A stretch of 60,423 bases of DNA from Blastococcus sp. (lineage in GTDB: Bacteria > Actinomycetota > Actinomycetes > Mycobacteriales > Geodermatophilaceae). This document shows positions 1 to 10,962 of this stretch, one piece after another. The position numbers were made by a program, and so were the translations under genes. The notes below the pieces were generated by a model that was given only the letters and a program-made list of their open reading frames with translations, was not told the origin of the DNA and made no database searches. How positions within the stretch are numbered: position 1 is the first letter of the stretch; every line of letters starts with the position of its first letter. The stretch is from NCBI GenBank assembly GCA_025965715.1, contig JAOPWJ010000172.1:1-60423 (forward strand), given 5' to 3'.

Positions 1-234
1 CGCTGGATCGCGGGGGCCGCCGTCGCCGACGCCGTCCTCGCGTGGTGGCCGCAGCGCTCGCGGACCGGACCGGTCCGGTTTGCCGCCGCCCGGCGGCTCG
101 AGGACCTCGCCTACGGCGCCGGGCTCTGGGAGGGCGCGGTGCGCGCACGCGACCCGCGGGCTCTGCTGCCCGCGCGGCCCCCGCGGCCCCGACCGGACGC
201 TCCGCGGGAAAGACGCGCCGCCGGAACGGAATGA
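1..234 (+). CDS. C-terminal fragment of an MftF-like mycofactocin glycosyltransferase (truncated by window start)
   Basis: An open frame runs from base 1 to a TGA at 232-234 and gives 77 residues. It contains a conserved-looking stretch with RRLEDLAYGAGLW and a following LLPARPPRP tail. In the mycofactocin glycosyltransferase MftF family the C-terminal cytoplasmic tail typically carries an arginine/aspartate helix, an AYGxGxWxG motif and an LLP ending, so I assign it there. MftF elongates the sugar chain on the peptide-derived redox cofactor mycofactocin. The catalytic GT2 domain lies outside the window, so the call rests on the tail alone. Codon use is strongly GC at third positions, as in neighbouring genes. 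Confidence 0.55.
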   Translation, partial: RWIAGAAVADAVLAWWPQRSRTGPVRFAAARRLEDLAYGAGLWEGAVRARDPRALLPARPPRPRPDAPRERRAAGTE

Positions 235-322
235 CCGGTGGCGCCCGCGCCTTGTCGCTCCCTGTACATGCGGTTCCTGCCAGCGTCGGCGTCCGCGAAG
301 ACGACCAGCAGACGAGGATCCC

Positions 323-1597
323 GTGACCGCCCTCCAGAACCGGGTCGAGGGCCCTTCCGCCGCCCCGGCTCCCGCGGACCGTCCCAGCGCCGCGCGCACC
401 GCCCTGGTGCTCGGGGCGTTCGTGGCCATCGGTCCGCTCACCATCGACATGTACCTGCCGGCGCTCCCCACCATCACCCGGGAACTGGAGACGACGTCGG
501 CCGCGGTGCAGCTGACGTTGACCGGAACCCTGATCGGCCTCGCGCTCGGCCAACTCGTGCTGGGCCCGCTGTCGGACGCGATCGGCCGGCTGCGGCCGCT
601 GCTGGCCGGCACCGCGGTGCACGTGCTCGCGTCCCTGCTGGTGCTGATCGCCCCGAACCTGGCGGTCCTCGGTGCCCTCCGGGTGGTGCAGGGGGTCGGG
701 ACGGCGGCGGGTGCCGTGGTCGCCATCGCGATCGTCCGCGACCTGTACGACGGCCGGGCCGCGGCCACGATGCTGTCCCGGCTGTTCCTGGTGCTCGGCG
801 CGGCGCCCGTCCTCGCGCCCACCAGCGGCGGGGAGCTGCTGCGCTTCACCTCGTGGCGCGGCATCTTCGCGCTCCTGGCGGCGTACGGCGTCCTCATCAT
901 CGTGGTGGGTGCGCGGGCCCTGCCCGAGACACTGCCCCCCGAGCGGCGGCAGAGCAGCGGCGTGCGGGGCACCCTGCGGGGTTACCGGAGCCTCTTCCGT
1001 GACCGTGCCTATGTCGGGCTGGTGCTCGTCGCCGGGCTCACGATGGCCGGCCTGTTCAGCTACGTCTCCGGCTCGGCCTTCGTCTACCAGGGCGAGTTCG
1101 GCCTCGACGAGCAGCAGTTCGGCCTGCTCTTCGGAGCCGGCGCCTTCTGGCTGATCGCGGCCACCCAGCTCAACCCGGTGCTGCTCCGCCGCTGGTCGCC
1201 GCAGCAGCTGCTGGTCGCCGGAACGATTGCGGGCGCCCTGGCGGGGACCGTGCTGCTCGTGCTGGCCGGTACCCATACCGGCGGGCTCGTCGCCGTCGCC
1301 GGATCACTGTGGGCGGTCCTCTTCGCCTGCGGTCTCGCGCTGCCGAACGCGCCCGCCCTCGCCCTGTCCCGGCACGGCGAGGCCGCGGGCACCGCCGCGG
1401 CGCTGCTGGGGGCGGTCCAGTTCGGCGTCGGTGCTCTGGTCTCCCCGCTGGTCGGCGTGCTCGGCAACGACGCGACGGCCATCGGCGCGGTCATCGTCGT
1501 CGCCCTGGGCCTGGCCATCGTCGTCCTCGTCACCGTCGTGCGCCCGTGGCAGCTGACCGACGCCCCCGACCCCGCGGAGCCCGTCCTCCACGCCTGA
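323..1597 (+). CDS. Bcr/CflA family MFS drug-efflux transporter
   Basis: This 424-residue protein has the layout of a 12-TM DHA1 major facilitator. The first membrane segment is followed by TIDMYLPALP, the usual Bcr/CflA opening, then by a loop reading GPLSDAIGRLRPL, which is the family motif A between TM2 and TM3. Such proteins export small toxic molecules (bicyclomycin, chloramphenicol-type drugs, sulfonamides) in exchange for protons at the cytoplasmic membrane. The GTG at 323 is preferred because the residues encoded upstream in this frame are Pro/Arg-rich noise and the family starts just before TM1. The true substrate cannot be told from sequence. It lies 88 bases after the glycosyltransferase fragment and is probably separate from it. 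Confidence 0.88.
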   Translation: MTALQNRVEGPSAAPAPADRPSAARTALVLGAFVAIGPLTIDMYLPALPTITRELETTSAAVQLTLTGTLIGLALGQLVLGPLSDAIGRLRPLLAGTAVHVLASLLVLIAPNLAVLGALRVVQGVGTAAGAVVAIAIVRDLYDGRAAATMLSRLFLVLGAAPVLAPTSGGELLRFTSWRGIFALLAAYGVLIIVVGARALPETLPPERRQSSGVRGTLRGYRSLFRDRAYVGLVLVAGLTMAGLFSYVSGSAFVYQGEFGLDEQQFGLLFGAGAFWLIAATQLNPVLLRRWSPQQLLVAGTIAGALAGTVLLVLAGTHTGGLVAVAGSLWAVLFACGLALPNAPALALSRHGEAAGTAAALLGAVQFGVGALVSPLVGVLGNDATAIGAVIVVALGLAIVVLVTVVRPWQLTDAPDPAEPVLHA

Positions 1598-1613
1598 CCC
1601 CGCCGCCCGGCAT

Positions 1614-1631
1614 CCGGTTGCCCACAACCGG
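1614..1631. terminator. short inverted repeat after the Bcr/CflA gene
   Basis: CCGGTTG at 1614-1620 pairs perfectly with CAACCGG at 1625-1631 across a CCCA tetraloop, 17 bases past the stop codon. It may be a terminator for the transporter. It could equally be an operator for the GAF regulator starting about 70 bases downstream. There is no T-tract. Confidence 0.4.
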
Positions 1632-1700
1632 CAGGCTGGTGGAATGGCGCGCGAGCAGCCACGATGGCAGTGACATGAGCCACTGTTGGCAGGGCCCCGG

Positions 1701-3023
1701 GTGCCACCGGCTGTGAACCCCTGGCTGGCCCTGACCGGCGGGCGGCCCGGTCCGGCGCACACCCGGCGGTTGCGGGCCGCCCACGAGCGGCTCGTGACGG
1801 GCAGCGACGTCCCCGACGACGCCGTCCGGACGGTCGTGCGCGACTCCTGGCGCCGCTCGCTGGGCAGCGGCGTCGACCCGGACGGCATCGCCCCGCCCGT
1901 CGACCTGCTGGACGACGACCTGCTCTCCTACCGCGCGGCACATCCCCTGGCCCCGGTTCTGCCGGTGATCCGGCGGCTGCTGGTCGAGGACGCCGAAGCC
2001 GACCAGATGATCGTCGCGGTCACCGACGCGGGTGGCCGCATGCTCTGGGTGGAGGGCGACGCCGCGCTGCGGTCACGCGCGGCCGGCATGCACTTCGTCG
2101 AAGGCGCCTGCTGGTCCGAGGACGTCGCCGGAACCAACGCTCCGGGGACGGCCCTGGCCCTCGACCACGCCGTCCAGATCTACGGCAGCGAGCACTATCG
2201 GCGGCCGGTACAGCCCTGGAGCTGCTCGGCCGCGCCCGTCCACCACCCCGTCACCGGACTCCTCCTGGGGGCCATCGACGTCACCGGCGGCGATCACGTC
2301 GCCAGCCCGCACGTGCTGACCCTGGTGCGCGCCACCGTCGCCGCGGTCGAATCCGAGCTGCGCTGGCTGCACCGCGAGGAGGTCCGGCACGGTGCGGGCC
2401 GACGGCCGGTGACCCCGTTGCGCCCGGTTGAGCCCCGGCTGGACGTGCTCGCCCGGGACCGCGCCCGGCTGACGCTGCCGTCGGGGCCGGTGGAGTTGTC
2501 GCTGCGCCACTCCGAGCTCCTGCTCCTGCTGGCCGAGGCCGCCGTGGCCGGCGAGGGCAGGTCCGCCGTCCAGCTGGCCGCGGAGTGCCACCGGGGGGAC
2601 GCCGCGGCGGTCACCGTCCGGGCGGAGCTGTCCCGGCTGCGCCGGCTCGTCGGCCCCGACCTCGTCGGCTCCCGGCCCTATCGGCTGCTCACCCGGCTCG
2701 ACAGCGACCTCGACCAGGTCCGCCGGCTGCTCGCCCGCGGTGAGGTCGGTCCGGCACTGGACCGCTATCCCGGCGCCGTCCTGCCCGGGTCCCGCGCACC
2801 CGGCGTGGCGGCCACGCGCGAGCGCGTCAGCGCGCTGCTCCGCCAGGCGGTGCTGCGGGCCCACCGGCCTGAGCTGCTCCTGCGGTTCGCCACGCTGCCC
2901 GAGGCGCGGGACGACGTCGCCGTGTGGCAGGCCTGCCTCGAGTGGCTGCCGTCCAGCTCGCCGCGCCGCGCCGCGGCCGCGGCCCACCTGACGCGGCTGC
3001 GGCGCGCCCCACGCGGGCGCTGA
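1701..3023 (+). CDS. GAF domain transcriptional regulator with C-terminal winged-helix region
   Basis: The protein is about 440 residues long. Residues 40-75 resemble the N-terminal segment of AcoR-type activators (RDSWRRSL, then a hydrophobic helix). Residues about 85-220 form a GAF sensor domain with WSEDVAGTNAPGTAL and a typical AIDVTGG turn. The C-terminal third (from about 255) looks like a winged helix followed by a short BTAD-like helical tail (PGAVLPGSRAPGV). It lacks the sigma-54 AAA+ domain, so it would bind DNA and ligand rather than drive sigma-54. The start is uncertain: GTG 1701, GTG 1713 and TTG 1686 are all in frame. GTG 1701 has a GCAGGG stretch 7 bases upstream. The ligand is unknown; related genes often sit near alcohol or aldehyde oxidation loci. 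Confidence 0.75.
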   Translation: MPPAVNPWLALTGGRPGPAHTRRLRAAHERLVTGSDVPDDAVRTVVRDSWRRSLGSGVDPDGIAPPVDLLDDDLLSYRAAHPLAPVLPVIRRLLVEDAEADQMIVAVTDAGGRMLWVEGDAALRSRAAGMHFVEGACWSEDVAGTNAPGTALALDHAVQIYGSEHYRRPVQPWSCSAAPVHHPVTGLLLGAIDVTGGDHVASPHVLTLVRATVAAVESELRWLHREEVRHGAGRRPVTPLRPVEPRLDVLARDRARLTLPSGPVELSLRHSELLLLLAEAAVAGEGRSAVQLAAECHRGDAAAVTVRAELSRLRRLVGPDLVGSRPYRLLTRLDSDLDQVRRLLARGEVGPALDRYPGAVLPGSRAPGVAATRERVSALLRQAVLRAHRPELLLRFATLPEARDDVAVWQACLEWLPSSSPRRAAAAAHLTRLRRAPRGR

Positions 3024-3072
3024 CTCGCCCGGACCCGGAATGGCGGCGGGCGCGCGCGGCTTGGCAGGCTGA

Positions 3073-4344
3073 GTGAGTGCTGCGTCCCCCGTGCCGTCTC
3101 GGCTGACCGACCGTCCGTCCCCGAGCACCGCGCGGGTGGTCGTCGCGGTCGCGGCGCTGGCCCTGGGCGGCTTCGCCCTCGGCACCACCGAGTTCGTCAC
3201 GATGGGCGTGCTGCCCGACATCGCCGAGGGTGTCGGTGTCGACATCCCCTCGGCCGGCCGCGTCATCTCCGCCTACGCCCTCGGCGTGGTCGTCGGCGCC
3301 CCGATCATCGCCGCGCTGAGCGCCCGGCTGCCGAGGCGGGCGCTGTTGGCCGGCCTGATGACCGCCTTCCTGATCGGCAACACGCTCACCGCGCTGGCTC
3401 CCGGCTACCGCACCCTGCTCGTCGCCCGCTTCCTCACCGGTCTGCCGCACGGCGCCTACTTCGGGGTGGCCTCGCTCGTGGCGGCCTCCCTCGTCGCTCG
3501 GCACCTGCGCGGCCGGGCGGTCAGCTCCGTGATGCTGGGACTGGCCGTCTCGCTGGTCGTGGGCGTTCCGGCGGCCACCTGGCTGGGACAGACCCTGGGG
3601 TGGCGTTCGGCGTACTGGACCGTCACCCTCCTCGCCGCGCTCACGGTCGCGGCCGTGCTCGCCCTCGTGCCGTCGTCCCCGGGGCGGAGCGAGGCCACGA
3701 TCCGCGGCGAACTCGGGGCGCTCCGGCGGCCGCAGGTGCTCCTGACGCTCCTGGTCGGGATCGTCGGCTTCGGTGGCGTCTTCGCCCTGTACAGCTACAT
3801 CGCCCCGGTCGTCACCGACGTGGCCGGGCTGTCCCGCGGCACGGTGCCGCTGGTGCTGTTCGCCTACGGGCTCGGCGGCGTGGTGGGGACGGGGCTCGGC
3901 GGCCGGCTCGCCGACCTGGCGCTGTTCCGCTCGCTGGTGGGCACGCTCGTCGTCCTGGGGGTGCTCCTGGCCGCCGTCGCGCTCACGTCCCCCTGGGCAC
4001 CGGCGCTGTTCACCGGCGTCTTCCTGGTGTCGGTCGCCGCGTCGTCGCTGGCCGTCTGCCTGCAAATGCGGTTGATGGAGACCGCCGGTGAGGCGCAGAT
4101 GCTGGGTGCAGCGCTGAACCACTCGGCGCTGAACCTGGCCAACGCGCTGGGCGCCTGGTTCGGCGGCCTGGTGATCGCGGGCGGCCTCGGGTACCGGGCG
4201 CCCAGCGTCGTCGGTGCGGGCCTCGCGGTGGCCGGGCTGGTCCCGCTGGCCGTCTCCGCGGTGCTGCGCCGCAACCAGAGGCGCCGTGCGCAGTCGAGGG
4301 CGGACGCCGTCGGCGCGGCAGCGGCCCGGGTGCTCATCAGCTGA
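3073..4344 (+). CDS. MFS transporter, DHA1 family (AraJ/Cmx-like)
   Basis: This 423-residue membrane protein opens TM1 with GTTEFVTMGVLPDIAEG, the signature of sugar-efflux and chloramphenicol-exporter type DHA1 proteins. It continues with a PLPRRALL-type loop (ARLPRRALLAG) and a TM5 reading GLAVSLVVGVPAATWLG. Twelve hydrophobic segments can be followed. It starts at GTG 3073, 49 bases after the GAF regulator on the same strand, so regulator and exporter may be cotranscribed. Substrate is unknown. It is the second small-molecule exporter within 4 kb and is not a close copy of the Bcr/CflA gene. Confidence 0.85.
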   Translation: MSAASPVPSRLTDRPSPSTARVVVAVAALALGGFALGTTEFVTMGVLPDIAEGVGVDIPSAGRVISAYALGVVVGAPIIAALSARLPRRALLAGLMTAFLIGNTLTALAPGYRTLLVARFLTGLPHGAYFGVASLVAASLVARHLRGRAVSSVMLGLAVSLVVGVPAATWLGQTLGWRSAYWTVTLLAALTVAAVLALVPSSPGRSEATIRGELGALRRPQVLLTLLVGIVGFGGVFALYSYIAPVVTDVAGLSRGTVPLVLFAYGLGGVVGTGLGGRLADLALFRSLVGTLVVLGVLLAAVALTSPWAPALFTGVFLVSVAASSLAVCLQMRLMETAGEAQMLGAALNHSALNLANALGAWFGGLVIAGGLGYRAPSVVGAGLAVAGLVPLAVSAVLRRNQRRRAQSRADAVGAAAARVLIS

Positions 4345-4577
4345 TCGGGAGCCGCCGCTGCAACGCGGCTGCAACCTTTCCCGTTCCCGTGTTCGCGCCT
4401 CCACCACCCGGCCGAAACCCCGTAAACGCGGGCGGATCCCCCCGCGCCCGGTGCCGCGTCCGCGGTGCCCAGGACGGCCCGACCGGCCCTTCCCCTGGCC
4501 ACCGGCGCGTGCGGTTGACAGACTCCGCCCTGACCTCCCCGAAGTGACGGGGGCCACAGCCGAAGAGCGGAGGGCTC

Positions 4578-5080
4578 GTGTCCCAGATCAATGTGCGGGT
4601 CGACGGGGCGTCCTACACCGACGACGTCGAACCGAGAACGCTCCTCGTCCACTATCTGCGGGAGCAGCTGGGCAAGGTGGGCACCGTCGTCGGCTGCGAC
4701 ACCAGCAACTGCGGGGCCTGCACGGTGCACCTCGACGGCGAGGCAGTGAAGAGCTGCACGGTCTTCGCCGTCCAGGCCGACGGCTGCGAGGTGACCACGA
4801 TCGAGGGGATCGGGGCCGACGGAGCGCTGCACCCGATGCAGAAGGCCTTCCACGAGATGCACGGCCTCCAGTGCGGATTCTGCACGCCCGGAATGATCAT
4901 GGCCTCGATCGACCTGGTGAACGACAACCCGGATCCGACGGAGGACGAGGTCCGCGAGGGCATCGAGGGCAACCTCTGCCGCTGCACCGGGTACCAGAAC
5001 ATCGTCCGTGCCGTGCAGCAGGCGGCCGGCGAGATGCACGGCCGGTCCGCTGGCGCGACGGAGACGCTGGGGGCGCAGTC

Positions 5081-5084
<4 letters not shown>
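4578..5084 (+). CDS. coxS: (2Fe-2S)-binding small subunit of a molybdenum hydroxylase (CoxS family)
   Basis: This 168-residue electron-transfer subunit carries the ferredoxin-type cluster ligands C40, C45, C48 and C60, and the C-terminal helical-domain cluster ligands C99, C102, C134 and C136 (QCGFCTPGM and [10 protein letters not shown]). It passes electrons from the molybdenum cofactor in CoxL to FAD in CoxM. Start GTG 4578 follows GCGGAGGG. Its stop overlaps the coxL start (ATGA at 5081-5084). Length and motifs fit the family fully. Because the gene order is S-L-M and the large subunit is form II, the natural substrate may not be carbon monoxide. Confidence 0.95.
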
Positions 5085-7566
<2,482 letters not shown>

Positions 7567-7570
<4 letters not shown>

Positions 7571-8421
7571 TTCCCGCGCCGTTCGCGTACGCCCGCCCGA
7601 CCACGATCGACGAGGCGCTGCAGGCGGTCGCCGCCGGGGGTGAGGATGTGAAGATCCTCGCCGGCGGGCAGTCGCTGATCCCTGTGATGCGGCTACGCCT
7701 GGCCGCTCCGGAGACCGTCGTCGACCTGAACAAGATCGCCGAACTGCGCGGTGTCCGGGAGGAGGGTGACGCCATCGTCATCGGTGCGATGACCACGCAC
7801 TCCGACGTCATCGGCGACCCGCTGATCGCCCGGTACGCCCCCCTGATCGCCGAGGCGACGGAGACGGTGGCCGACCGCCAGGTGCGCCACCGCGGCACCT
7901 TCGGGGGGGCACTGGCGCACGCCGACCCGGCCGGTGACCTGCCGGCGGTGGCACTCGCGCTCGACGCGGAGTTCGTTCTCGCCGGGCTGGCGGGACGCCG
8001 CACCGTGCCCGCCGCGGAGTTCTTCGTCGACTACCTCACCACCGCGCTGGAGGAGGGGGAGCTGCTCGTGGAGATCCGGGTGCCCAAGCACGAGGGCTGG
8101 GGGACGCACTACGAGAAGTTCAACCGGGTGGCCCAGGCCTGGTCGATCGTCGCCGTGGCCGCCGTCGTCCGCCGGGAGGGCGGCCGGATCGCCGAGGCGA
8201 AGATCGGGCTGACCAACATGGGCCCGACGCCGCTGCGCGCTGCCGGCGTGGAGGCGGCGCTGTCCGGGGTGGAGGCCACGCGGGAGGCGGTGGCGGCGGC
8301 CGCCGGGCACGCGGCGGAGAACACCAGCCCCAGCAGCGACCTGAATGCGCAGGCGGACTACCGGCAACACCTGGTGCAGGTGCTCACGCGCCGGGCGGTG
8401 ACGGCCGCCGCCGGGCTGTAG
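7567..8421 (+). CDS. coxM: FAD-binding medium subunit of the molybdenum hydroxylase (CoxM family)
   Basis: This 284-residue protein has the two FAD pyrophosphate-binding motifs of the family: AGGQSLIP (residues 32-39) and TFGGALAHAD (111-120). The C-terminal CO_deh_flav_C domain ends near LTRRAVTAAA. It accepts electrons from the CoxS iron-sulfur clusters and delivers them to an acceptor such as quinone. It starts at GTG 7567, overlapping the coxL stop by four bases. The usual glycine-rich loops are slightly changed (AGGQ for AGGH, TFGG for TIGG) but remain within family variation. Confidence 0.94.
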
Positions 8422-8430
8422 CGTCCAGAA

Positions 8431-8486
8431 GGACCCCGTCCTCCCCACCCCTCGCGAGCTCGGGGGCGGTACCCGGGACGGGGCCC
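8431..8486. terminator. dispersed intergenic hairpin, copy A (after coxM)
   Basis: CCCCGTCC at 8434-8441 pairs with GGACGGGG at 8476-8483, flanked by further GG/CC pairs. The interior carries CTCGCGAGCTCGGGG and GTACCCGGGA. It begins 9 bases after the coxM stop. The same architecture recurs at four other gene ends in this window. It probably acts as an intrinsic or processing terminator, partly separating coxG from coxSLM. Confidence 0.7.
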
Positions 8487-8509
8487 GCGCGACTCGCAGG
8501 AGGTTGACT

Positions 8510-9538
8510 GTGCAACTGGAGAACTCGTTCACCGTGCCCGTGCCCGACGAGGAGGCATCGCGGGTGCTCCTCGACATCGAGCGGATCGCGCCCTGCATGC
8601 CCGGTGCGGCGCTGGACTCGGTGGACGGCGACGACTTCACCGGTCGCGTGAAGGTCAAGCTCGGGCCGATCAACCTGACCTATCAGGGCAGGGCCTCCTT
8701 CATCGAGAAGGACGAGGCCGTCCACCGGGCGGTCATCGATGCCCGCGGGAAGGACCAGCGCGGCAACGGCACCGCGGCGGCGACCGTGACGGCGAACCTC
8801 ACGGCCGAGGGCTCGATCACCCGAGTCGATGTCCTGACCGACCTCAACATCACCGGCCGCCCCGCCCAGTTCGGCCGTGGCGTGATGACCGACGTCGGCA
8901 ACAAGCTGCTCGGCCAGTTCGCCGACAAGCTCGCCGCCCAGCTGGGTGAGGGCGACGCGCAGGGCGATGCGGACCGGGCGGAGAGCGCGGCGCAGAAGGC
9001 CGCGGCGACGGTCACCGGCGCGGTCGAGGAGATCGCCGGCTCGGCCGAGCAGGTGCAGGGCGACGGCGCCGCTGCCACGACCGTCAAGAAGGCCGCCTCG
9101 GCGACCAGGAAGGCGGCCGCGAGCACCACCGACACGGTGACCGGGAAGGCGACTCCGGCCAAGCCCGCACCCGCCGGTGCGGAGCCGGCCAAGAAGGCGG
9201 CGCCGGCGAAGACCGTCCCGATCAAGGCAGTCGAGGACCCGGCTGCCACGGACACCGGCCCCGCGGCGAAGAAGGCCCCGAGCACTCCACCGAGCGGCCC
9301 CACCGGTCCGCGCTCGAAGCCGGCCACCGGTGCGCCGGTCCGCAGCGTCCCCTCCGCCGGCCCCGTCACGTCCCGCCCACGGGCGGTGGCTTCCGCCGAG
9401 CCCGAGCCGATCGACCTCCTCGAGGTGGCCGGCGGTGCGGCGATGGCCCGCTACGCCGCCCCGGCCGCCGGAGTCGGCGCGGTGGTGCTGCTCGTCGCGC
9501 TCGTGGTCAGGAGGCGCCGCCGCCGTCGCCGCGGCTGA
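8510..9538 (+). CDS. coxG: CoxG-family SRPBCC protein with long Ala/Lys/Pro-rich linker and C-terminal membrane anchor
   Basis: Residues 1-145 form an SRPBCC/START-like domain matching CO dehydrogenase subunit G (MQLENSFTVPVPDEEA, then IAPCMPGA and a VKLGPINLTYQG strand). Residues about 150-305 are a low-complexity Ala-, Lys-, Pro- and Thr-rich linker with KKA repeats. Residues about 310-334 form one transmembrane helix, followed by an Arg-rich tail at the very end. CoxG proteins tie the hydroxylase to the membrane and are thought to bind quinone. Start GTG 8510 has a perfect AGGAGG at 8498-8503; the TTG at 8504 lies too close to it. At 342 residues it is about twice the length of simple CoxG proteins because of the linker and anchor. 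Confidence 0.88.
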   Translation: MQLENSFTVPVPDEEASRVLLDIERIAPCMPGAALDSVDGDDFTGRVKVKLGPINLTYQGRASFIEKDEAVHRAVIDARGKDQRGNGTAAATVTANLTAEGSITRVDVLTDLNITGRPAQFGRGVMTDVGNKLLGQFADKLAAQLGEGDAQGDADRAESAAQKAAATVTGAVEEIAGSAEQVQGDGAAATTVKKAASATRKAAASTTDTVTGKATPAKPAPAGAEPAKKAAPAKTVPIKAVEDPAATDTGPAAKKAPSTPPSGPTGPRSKPATGAPVRSVPSAGPVTSRPRAVASAEPEPIDLLEVAGGAAMARYAAPAAGVGAVVLLVALVVRRRRRRRRG

Positions 9539-9643
9539 GCCTGACCCGGCTGAGCCCTGACCCGCCAGGGCCGCAGCCGTTCAGGCGTCGGCCGCACCAC
9601 CCGGCGCGGTTGTGAGAGTGCGGTGTTCCGAGAGGGTGCCGAG

Positions 9644-10261
9644 TCAGAGGTCGCCGAGCCACGAGAGCGCGGCCGCGGCGACGATGTCGACGTTCTTCTT
9701 CAGCGAGTGGTCGCCCGGTACGGCGTACACCGACGCTCCGGCCTGTCCGGACAGCGCCGCGGCCACGTCCGCCGGCGCACCGAAGGCGTCGGTCTCGCCC
9801 TGCACCACCACCAGCGGCACGGCGACGCCGGTGAGCTCCGGCGCCCGGCTCTTCTCGGGCCGACCCGGCGGGTGCAGCGGGAACGCCAGCGCCAGCACGC
9901 CGGCCGCTCCTTGCTCGGCGGCCGAGCGGCAGGCCACCCGCGCCCCGGCGCTGCGGCCGCCGAGCACCAGCCGGCCGGCGAGGAGTCCGTGGGCGCGCAG
10001 ACGCTGCAGGACGGCGGACCAGCCCTCGTCGAGCCGAGCCGGCGCCGGCGCGATGCGCTTGCCGGCGACCCGCCACGGCTGCTCCACTCGGACCACCCGC
10101 CAGCCGGCGCCGGCGGCCTGGCTCGTCACGGCGACCAGGTCCGCCGACTCGACGCCGCCACCGGCGCCGTGACCGAGGACCAGGGTGCCGATCGGCGCCG
10201 TCGAGGGTTCGGTGAGATGCGCTCGAGCGAGTCCGAGCGGCGTCTGGACATCGGTGGTCAT
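9644..10261 (-). CDS. alpha/beta-hydrolase, dienelactone hydrolase-like
   Basis: This 205-residue protein has an oxyanion turn at LGHGAGGG (residues 28-35) and the nucleophile elbow GGRSAGARVA, a GxSxG form with serine in GRSAG. The acid is a glutamate or aspartate near QGETDAFG and the base is the histidine in PGDHSLKK. It belongs to the KAT/dienelactone-hydrolase-like family of small cytoplasmic hydrolases whose substrates are mostly unknown. Its ATG overlaps the stop of the upstream HAD gene (ATGA, 10258-10261), so it is the third gene of a coupled dedA-HAD-hydrolase operon. Confidence 0.82.
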   Translation of the reverse strand: MTTDVQTPLGLARAHLTEPSTAPIGTLVLGHGAGGGVESADLVAVTSQAAGAGWRVVRVEQPWRVAGKRIAPAPARLDEGWSAVLQRLRAHGLLAGRLVLGGRSAGARVACRSAAEQGAAGVLALAFPLHPPGRPEKSRAPELTGVAVPLVVVQGETDAFGAPADVAAALSGQAGASVYAVPGDHSLKKNVDIVAAAALSWLGDL

Positions 10262-10962
10262 GCCGGCAGGGCCAGGAGCCCCTCGACGGCGCCGCCGAGG
10301 TCGACAGCCCGTACGTGCGGCGGTTCGTACACCGCGGGGTAGCTGCGCTCACTGCGCGGGAACCAGGCTCCGGTGAGCCCCGCCCGCTGGGCGCCGAGGA
10401 CGTCCCAGCCGTGCGAGGCGACCAGCGCCATCCGGTCCGGCGCGACGTCGCAGACTCCGGCCGCCCACAGGTAGACCTCGGGCGAGGGCTTCCAGGCCCG
10501 GATGACCTCGCTGGACAGGGTGCGTTCGACGAGCGGGCTGATACCGCCGCGGGCGAGCCCGGCCTCGGCGATGCCGGGCGAGCCGTGCGAGAGGGTGACC
10601 ACGCGAACGCCGGCCTCCGTCAGCCGCCGCAGCGCCGGCTCGACGTCCGGGTGTGGAACCGTCTCCGCGAAGGCGTCGGCGACGGTCGACCGCGCAGCTG
10701 CATCGAGGTCGCTCTCCTGGGCCAGTGCCGCGTCGAAGGCGTCGCGGAAGCGGCACCACCCGCCGACGGTCGTGGCCGCCACCCCGGTGAGCAGCGTGCG
10801 GGCGAAGACCGTGCGGAGCAGGTGTTCGGGCTCGCCGGCCTCGACGAGGGCCGCCCGCACCGGCGCGAGGTCGAGCAGCGTCTCGTTGACGTCGAAGGCG
10901 ATCACGTCCGGGCGGGAGTGGATGCCCGGGCGGGAGCGGTCCTCCTCCCGACGGCTGGTCAC
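10258..10962 (-). CDS. haloacid dehalogenase type II-like HAD hydrolase
   Basis: This 234-residue HAD-superfamily protein has motif I FDVNETLLD with nucleophile D24, motif II TLSHGSPG, and an AWKPSPEVY motif III lysine. The closing loop reads MALVASHGWDVLGAQRAG, very typical of (S)-2-haloacid dehalogenases. The family cleaves the carbon-halogen bond of 2-haloalkanoic acids by attack of the aspartate, though many members act on other small substrates. GTG 10962 is chosen because it overlaps the dedA stop by four bases. The longer frame upstream of it reads through dedA on the same strand and is not coding. Confidence 0.85.
   Translation of the reverse strand: MTSRREEDRSRPGIHSRPDVIAFDVNETLLDLAPVRAALVEAGEPEHLLRTVFARTLLTGVAATTVGGWCRFRDAFDAALAQESDLDAAARSTVADAFAETVPHPDVEPALRRLTEAGVRVVTLSHGSPGIAEAGLARGGISPLVERTLSSEVIRAWKPSPEVYLWAAGVCDVAPDRMALVASHGWDVLGAQRAGLTGAWFPRSERSYPAVYEPPHVRAVDLGGAVEGLLALPA

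Noticed and set aside
4515-4543. TTGACA at 4515-4520 as a promoter for coxS
   Set aside because: The -35 is perfect, but at 16-18 bases spacing the sequence is CCCGAA-like with no resemblance to a -10, so I did not list it as a promoter.
4214-5080. N-terminal extension of coxL back to 4214
   Set aside because: The frame is open through coxS, but the product there is low-complexity Arg/Pro. ATG 5081 with the ATGA overlap is the normal start.
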